Source: Amycolatopsis sp. FDAARGOS 1241 (GTDB lineage: Bacteria; Actinomycetota; Actinomycetes; Mycobacteriales; Pseudonocardiaceae). Taken from it: 64,000 nucleotides of DNA. Shown here piece after piece: positions 60,118 through 64,000 of this stretch (its first letter is position 1; every line of letters starts with the position of its first letter). Below the pieces are notes generated by a model. It was given only the letters and a program-made list of their open reading frames with translations. It was not told the origin of the DNA and did not search any database. Both the position numbers and the translations under genes were made by a program. The stretch spans positions 7,840,001 through 7,904,000 of the forward strand of contig NZ_CP069526.1 in assembly GCF_016889705.1 (NCBI RefSeq), read 5' to 3'.

Positions 60118-60828
60118 TCACTGCCCGCCGAGGTTACTCGACACCGCGGCGGCGATTTCGTCGCGTGCCTGGTCCACGATGGCGCGCATGGCGGACTCGG
60201 CGCGATCCGCGTCACCGGCGTCGACGGCGGCCGCGACCTCCAGGTGCAGCGCGACGGCTTCGGGCTGCGGTTCCGGGGGCATCAGGCCGTGGGACGTGCG
60301 CCCGGCGAGCACCTCGGCGACCACCGACGACAGCTGCGCGAACATCGGATTGCCCGACGCGGTGAGCAGCAGGTCGTGGAACGCGATGTCGTGGCCAAGG
60401 AACGTGGTGAGATCACGTGCCTTCGCCGTCTCCTCCAGCCGGCGGCCGAGCGCGCGCAAGCGGCCGCGGTCTTCCGGCGTCGCCCGCAGCGCCGCGAACC
60501 GGGCGGCCGACGGTTCGACGCCCGAGCGCAGTTCGTTGAGCGTCCGCAGCGCCGACGGGCGGGCCGCGCCGTCGAGCTGCCAGCGGATGAGCCGCGGGTC
60601 GTAGTGGTTCCAGTCGGCCGGGTCACGCACGATCACGCCGACGCGGCGCCGGCTCGTGGTGAGCCCCATCGTCTCGAGCACGCGCACTACCTCACGCGCG
60701 ACCGTGCGCGAGGCGCCGAAGCGTTCCTGCAGCTCATCGGAGCGCAGCACGGAGCCCGGCGCCAGCTCGCCGTCGGCGATCGCGGCGCCCAGCAGGTCGA
60801 GGACTTCCTCGTGCCGGTCACTCCCCAT
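60118..60828 (-). CDS. FadR-type GntR regulator of the gluconate genes
   Basis: A 236-residue regulator with the winged helix-turn-helix (LGAAIADGELAPGSVLRSDELQ, SRTVAREVVRVLETMGLTTS; residues ~12-65) and a helical FCD effector domain (~90-230) with HDIAFHDLLLTASGN. It is divergent from gluconokinase, and the spacer holds twin palindromes; so it probably represses gluconate uptake and phosphorylation until gluconate or 6-phosphogluconate is present. ATG at 60828 has TAGGTT six bases upstream, a likely leaderless transcript. Confidence 0.92.
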   Translation of the reverse strand: MGSDRHEEVLDLLGAAIADGELAPGSVLRSDELQERFGASRTVAREVVRVLETMGLTTSRRRVGVIVRDPADWNHYDPRLIRWQLDGAARPSALRTLNELRSGVEPSAARFAALRATPEDRGRLRALGRRLEETAKARDLTTFLGHDIAFHDLLLTASGNPMFAQLSSVVAEVLAGRTSHGLMPPEPQPEAVALHLEVAAAVDAGDADRAESAMRAIVDQARDEIAAAVSSNLGGQ

Positions 60829-60856
60829 CCCGCCAACCTACCGGGCTGGTTCGATT

Positions 60857-60888
60857 AAGTAGTACTTCTTGTTGAATAAGTACGACTT
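60857..60888. promoter_or_regulatory. Twin palindromic operators of the gluconate genes
   Basis: AAGTAGTACTT (60857-60867) is an 11-bp palindrome around a central G; AAGTACGACTT (60878-60888) repeats the outer AAGT/ACTT. Centres are 21 bp apart, two helical turns. They lie between the divergent regulator and kinase genes. Confidence 0.7.
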
Positions 60889-60923
60889 TTGAGCTTGACT
60901 TTTCCGGACAAAAGGAGGTGCGG

Positions 60924-61418
60924 ATGACCGTCATCGTAGTGATGGGCGTGTCCGGCTCGGGGAAAACGACGGTCGGCGAGCAGCTCGCCGAGCGGCTCGG
61001 CGTCGAGTACGCCGAGGCTGACGCGTTCCACCCGAAGGCCAACATCGAGAAGATGAGCGCCGGGCACCCGCTCACGGACGAAGACCGCGAGCCGTGGCTG
61101 CGGGCGATCGAGAAGTGGATCGCCGGGCACCAGCGGACCGGCGGGGTCGTGTCGTCGTCCGCGCTCAAGCGCCGCTACCGCGACGAACTGCGCGAGGGCG
61201 GCAAGGTCTGGTTCCTCCACCTGCACGGTGAACGCGACCTGCTCGCCGAGCGCATCAAGAACCGCGAGGGCCACTTCTTTCCCGTGTCCCTGCTCGACTC
61301 CCAGCTCGCGGACCTCGAGCCGCTGCAGCCCGACGAGCCGGGCCGCGTCGTCGAAATCACCGATCCTCCCGCCGACCTCGTCGAGGCGGCGCTCGTCGCG
61401 TTCCGGGAGCGTGCATGA
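60924..61418 (+). CDS. gntK: Gluconokinase
   Basis: A 164-residue kinase that makes 6-phosphogluconate from gluconate and ATP. The P-loop GVSGSGKTT lies at residues 8-16; GVEYAEADAFHPKANIEKM, PLTDEDREPWL and SSSALKRRYRDELR are standard for GntK. ATG at 60924 is preceded by AAGGAGG at five bases; GTG at 60918 is less likely. It overlaps the permease gene by four bases (ATGA), so they are one operon under the divergent FadR-type regulator. Confidence 0.95.
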   Translation: MTVIVVMGVSGSGKTTVGEQLAERLGVEYAEADAFHPKANIEKMSAGHPLTDEDREPWLRAIEKWIAGHQRTGGVVSSSALKRRYRDELREGGKVWFLHLHGERDLLAERIKNREGHFFPVSLLDSQLADLEPLQPDEPGRVVEITDPPADLVEAALVAFRERA

Positions 61419-62782
61419 CCACCCTCGCCGCCGGCTGGACCGGCCACGACACCCGCCTGATCCTGGCGACGGTGCTCGCCATCGCCGTGATCGTCATCCT
61501 GATCAGCCGGCTGAAGCTCCACCCGCTGCTCGCGCTGACGATCGGTTCGGGCGTGCTCGGCATCGTCGCCGGCATGCCCGTGGACAAGCTGCTGAAGAGC
61601 TTCGAAACCGGCGTCGGCAGCACCGTTGCTTCGGTCGGGTTGCTGATCGCGTTCGGCGCGATGCTCGGCAAGCTGCTGGCCGATTCCGGGGGCGCGGACC
61701 GGATCGTCGACACGATCCTCGGGCGCGTGCACGGCAAGGGACTGCCGTGGGCGATGGCACTGGTGGCCGCGCTGATCGGGTTGCCGATGTTCTTCGAAAT
61801 CGGCCTCGTGATGCTGATCCCGGTGGTACTGCTGGTCGCCAAGCGCAGCGGGAAACCCGTGCTGCTGCTGGGCATTCCAGCGCTCGCCGGCCTGTCCGTG
61901 CTCCACGGCCTGATCCCCCCACACCCCGGACCGCTGGCCGCCGCGGGCGCGCTGGGTGCCAACGTCGGCATCACTCTCGCACTCGGCCTGCTCGTCGGCA
62001 TTCCGACGGTGGTCGTCGCCGGCCCGCTGTTCAGCCGCGTCGCGTCGCGGTGGGTGCCGGCCGCCGAGCCGCCGAAACGCCTGGTGCCCGAATCGGAGAG
62101 CACCGAGCTCGATCGGCGGCCCAGCTTCGGCATCACGCTGACGACGGTGCTGCTGCCCGTGGTGCTGATGCTGCTGAAGGCCCTGTCGGACATCCTGCTG
62201 GGCAAGGACGACGCCGTCCGCCGCGTGCTCGACTTCGTCGGCGACCCGCTGGTGGCGCTGCTGCTCGCGGTGCTCGTCGGCATGGTCACCCTGGGCCGCC
62301 CCGCGGGCCTGCACCGAACGAAGCTGTCGACCGTGATCAGCGAGTCGCTCGCACCGATCGCGGGCATCATGCTGATCGTCGCCGCGGGCGGCGGGTTCAA
62401 GCAGACCCTGGTGGACGCCGGCGTCGGCGGCGTGATCACGAACCTCTCGACCGGCGCCCACCTGTCGCCACTGCTGCTCGGCTGGCTCGTCGCCGTCGCG
62501 ATCCGCCTCGCGACCGGGTCGGCGACTGTGGCCACGGTGTCGGCCGCTGGCATCGTCGCCCCGCTGGCCGCGACCCTCGACCCGACCCACAACGCCCTGC
62601 TGGTCCTCGCCATCGGCGCCGGCTCGCTGTTCCTGTCGCACGTGAACGACGCCGGGTTCTGGCTGGTCAAGGAGTACTTCGGGATGTCGGTCGGGCAGAC
62701 GCTGAAGACCTGGTCGGTGATGGAGACCGTGATCTCGGTGGTGGCGATCGTCCTCATCCTGCCGCTGGGGGCGCTGCTCTAG
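61415..62782 (+). CDS. Gluconate:H+ symporter, GntP family
   Basis: A 455-residue membrane permease with about 12 helices. GntP features are LIAFGAMLGKLLADSGGADRIVD, LPMFFEIGLVMLIPVVLLVA, HGLIPPHPGPLAAAGALGAN, and near the C-terminus VAIRLATGSATVATVSAAGI and LFLSHVNDAGFWLVKEYF. It imports gluconate or a related hexonate for the kinase it is coupled to. ATG at 61415 overlaps the kinase stop. Its own stop overlaps that of the convergent aldo/keto reductase (CTAG). Confidence 0.95.
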   Translation: MTTLAAGWTGHDTRLILATVLAIAVIVILISRLKLHPLLALTIGSGVLGIVAGMPVDKLLKSFETGVGSTVASVGLLIAFGAMLGKLLADSGGADRIVDTILGRVHGKGLPWAMALVAALIGLPMFFEIGLVMLIPVVLLVAKRSGKPVLLLGIPALAGLSVLHGLIPPHPGPLAAAGALGANVGITLALGLLVGIPTVVVAGPLFSRVASRWVPAAEPPKRLVPESESTELDRRPSFGITLTTVLLPVVLMLLKALSDILLGKDDAVRRVLDFVGDPLVALLLAVLVGMVTLGRPAGLHRTKLSTVISESLAPIAGIMLIVAAGGGFKQTLVDAGVGGVITNLSTGAHLSPLLLGWLVAVAIRLATGSATVATVSAAGIVAPLAATLDPTHNALLVLAIGAGSLFLSHVNDAGFWLVKEYFGMSVGQTLKTWSVMETVISVVAIVLILPLGALL

Positions 62783-63801
62783 CCGGCTTGCGGAGTCCGG
62801 TACGGGTACGCGCCCCGCAGCGTCCAGGCCGGGTACTCGATCGGCAGCGCGCTGACGGCGTCCAGCTCGGCGAGATCCTGCTCGTCGAGCCGGACGTCGG
62901 CGGCGGCGAGGTTCTCCCGCAGCTGGGCGGGCCGCTTCGCGCCGACGATCACGCTGGTCACGCCCGGCTGTGCGAGCACCCAGGCCAGCGCGGTCCGCGC
63001 GACGGTCGTTTCGTGCTTTTCGGCGATCTTGCGCAGGACGTCGACGATGTCGTACCCGCGTTCGCGGTCGATCGGCGGGTTGTCGGCCTGGGCTCGGCGG
63101 GCGGAGGCGTCGTGGCCGTCGCGGGTGAACTTGCCGGTCAGGAAGCCGCCGGCGAGCGGGCTGTAGACGAGCAGGCCGAGGTTCGTGTCACGGACCAGCG
63201 GCAGGATCTCGCGTTCGAGGTCGCGGCCGACGAGCGAGTAGTAGGCCTGCAGCGAGACGAACCGCGGGTAGCCGCGCAGGTCGGCCACGCCCAGCGCCTG
63301 GGCGAGCTGCCACGCGAAGGTGTTCGACGCGCCGACGTAGCGGACCTTGCCCTGGCGGACGGCGTCGTCGAGGGCGGACAGGGTCTCCTCGATCGGCGTC
63401 AGGTGGTCGTGGGCGTGGATCTGGTAGAGGTCGATGTGGTCGGTGCCCAGCCGGCGCAGGCTGTCTTCGAGCGCGTTCATCAGGTGCACGCGCGAAAGGC
63501 CGACGTCGTTCGGGCCCGGGCCCATGCGCGAGTACGCCTTGGTGGCGAGGACGACGTCGCGGCGACGGCCCTTGAGGATCGTGCCGAGGAACTCCTCGGT
63601 TTCCCCGCCCGCGTACATGTCGGCGGTGTCGACGAGGTTCACGCCCGCGTCGAGGGCCATCCCGACCAGCTCGTCGGCCGCCTTGAGGTCCAGCCCGCCG
63701 ACCACGTCCCACGGCGGGGTGCCGGCACCGCCGAACGTCATCGTGCCCAGTGCGATCCTGGACACGAAAGTTCCGGTGGCCCCGAGTTGTTGGTACTGCA
63801 C
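62779..63801 (-). CDS. Aldo/keto reductase
   Basis: A 340-residue NADP-dependent oxidoreductase with the TIM-barrel AKR tetrad: Asp and Tyr in LVDTADMYAGGE, Lys in VLATKAYS and His in DLYQIHAHD. The C-terminal RTALAWVLAQPGVTSVIVGAKRPAQL is the NADP-binding end. It resembles general stress/aldehyde-reducing AKRs (YajO/Tas type). GTG at 63801 is the start; the next gene, an AraC-type regulator, is divergent 58 bp away and is its likely activator. The substrate is unknown. Confidence 0.93.
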   Translation of the reverse strand: MQYQQLGATGTFVSRIALGTMTFGGAGTPPWDVVGGLDLKAADELVGMALDAGVNLVDTADMYAGGETEEFLGTILKGRRRDVVLATKAYSRMGPGPNDVGLSRVHLMNALEDSLRRLGTDHIDLYQIHAHDHLTPIEETLSALDDAVRQGKVRYVGASNTFAWQLAQALGVADLRGYPRFVSLQAYYSLVGRDLEREILPLVRDTNLGLLVYSPLAGGFLTGKFTRDGHDASARRAQADNPPIDRERGYDIVDVLRKIAEKHETTVARTALAWVLAQPGVTSVIVGAKRPAQLRENLAAADVRLDEQDLAELDAVSALPIEYPAWTLRGAYPYRTPQAG

Positions 63802-63859
63802 GGTGAGTCCTTTCGGTCTTGGACTTCTCCCACACTAGGAAGGGCGGTGGCCGCGGACC

Positions 63860-64000
63860 ATGAGCGAACGTTCGGAGCTCGTGCTGGATCGTCCGGACCC
63901 GCTGTCGGACGTGCTGTCGCTGGTGGCCGTCCGCCCGTCCGCCCCCGCGTCGCTGACAGCCGGCGGCGACTGGGCGGTGCGCTTCGGCGGTGCCGCGCAC
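63860..64000 (+). CDS. AraC-family regulator with cupin domain, cut by window edge
   Basis: The first 47 codons of a regulator: SELVLDRPDPLSDVLSLVAV, then SLTAGGDWAVRFGGAAH, which is the start of the cupin_6-type N-terminal domain of AraC-family regulators that usually ends in a helix-turn-helix outside this window. ATG at 63860 is used, with GGAAGGG about 15 bases upstream. It is divergent from the aldo/keto reductase, a common pairing in which the regulator controls the reductase. Confidence 0.75.
   Translation, partial: MSERSELVLDRPDPLSDVLSLVAVRPSAPASLTAGGDWAVRFGGAAH

Overview
The window is high-GC, densely packed actinobacterial chromosome, most consistent with the Pseudonocardiaceae (an Amycolatopsis-like genome). 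The evidence is strong GC bias at third codon positions, many GTG starts, and markers shared with mycobacteria and their relatives: secA2, the MprF-LysRS fusion lysX, a Hip1/TAP-type lipoprotein hydrolase, the RNase HI-histidine phosphatase fusion followed by a zinc-ribbon protein, Nif3, ptpA-like, SURF1 and cobD (close to the order seen around Rv2228c-Rv2236c of M. tuberculosis), plus an AftB-like GT-C glycosyltransferase. I see no tRNA, integrase, transposase, prophage or CRISPR array.

Layout. 0-18 kb is housekeeping and envelope: MFS transporter, LppX-like lipoprotein, TAP hydrolase, SecA2, NAD synthetase, Ogt, LysX, PanB, CtaG, UppP, proline iminopeptidase and a TetR/SDR pair. 18.8-30.3 kb is a polyamine/GABA catabolism block: a four-gene PotABCD-type importer and an aminobutyraldehyde-type dehydrogenase on one strand, a GntR regulator plus a stand-alone cache-domain protein on the other, then a PucR regulator divergent from gabT and a second aldehyde dehydrogenase. 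Together they would take putrescine-type substrates via 4-aminobutanal and GABA to succinate; the first amine oxidase or aminotransferase is not in the window. 30.4-34.2 kb holds a SUKH-like protein, a cytoplasmic metal-receptor-fold protein and an RNB nuclease, divergent from a CooC/MinD-type ATPase behind a near-consensus Zur box.

35.3-47.3 kb is the most unusual part: one minus-strand operon for a type IV secretion-like machine (two-TM subunit, PrgI-like, VirB4-like ATPase, VirB6/TrbL-like membrane protein, VirB8/TcpC-like protein, two-domain peptidoglycan hydrolase), ending in a protein of about 1,411 residues that is mostly disordered Trp/Gly/Pro/Ala repeats. No relaxase, coupling protein, integrase or attachment site accompanies it, so it looks like a resident chromosomal secretion apparatus rather than a conjugative element. 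It is followed by a SCO6745-family gene and rnpB (RNase P RNA).

49.3-64 kb contains a sulfur-type leader peptide before a frameshifted sfnG (dimethylsulfone monooxygenase), a minisatellite, an ArsB/SLC13-type transporter, the GT-C enzyme, the Rv2228c-like cluster, PaiB, CobD, a gluconate module (FadR-type regulator, kinase, permease) with twin palindromic operators, an aldo/keto reductase and the start of an AraC-type regulator. Four of ten closely spaced convergent gene pairs overlap by exactly four bases at a shared YTAG, and several genes look leaderless. Gene-poor stretches are at 8500-8893, 15987-16487, 34209-35316, 47320-47803 and 50519-51127; three of them carry degenerate repeats and one a long palindrome.
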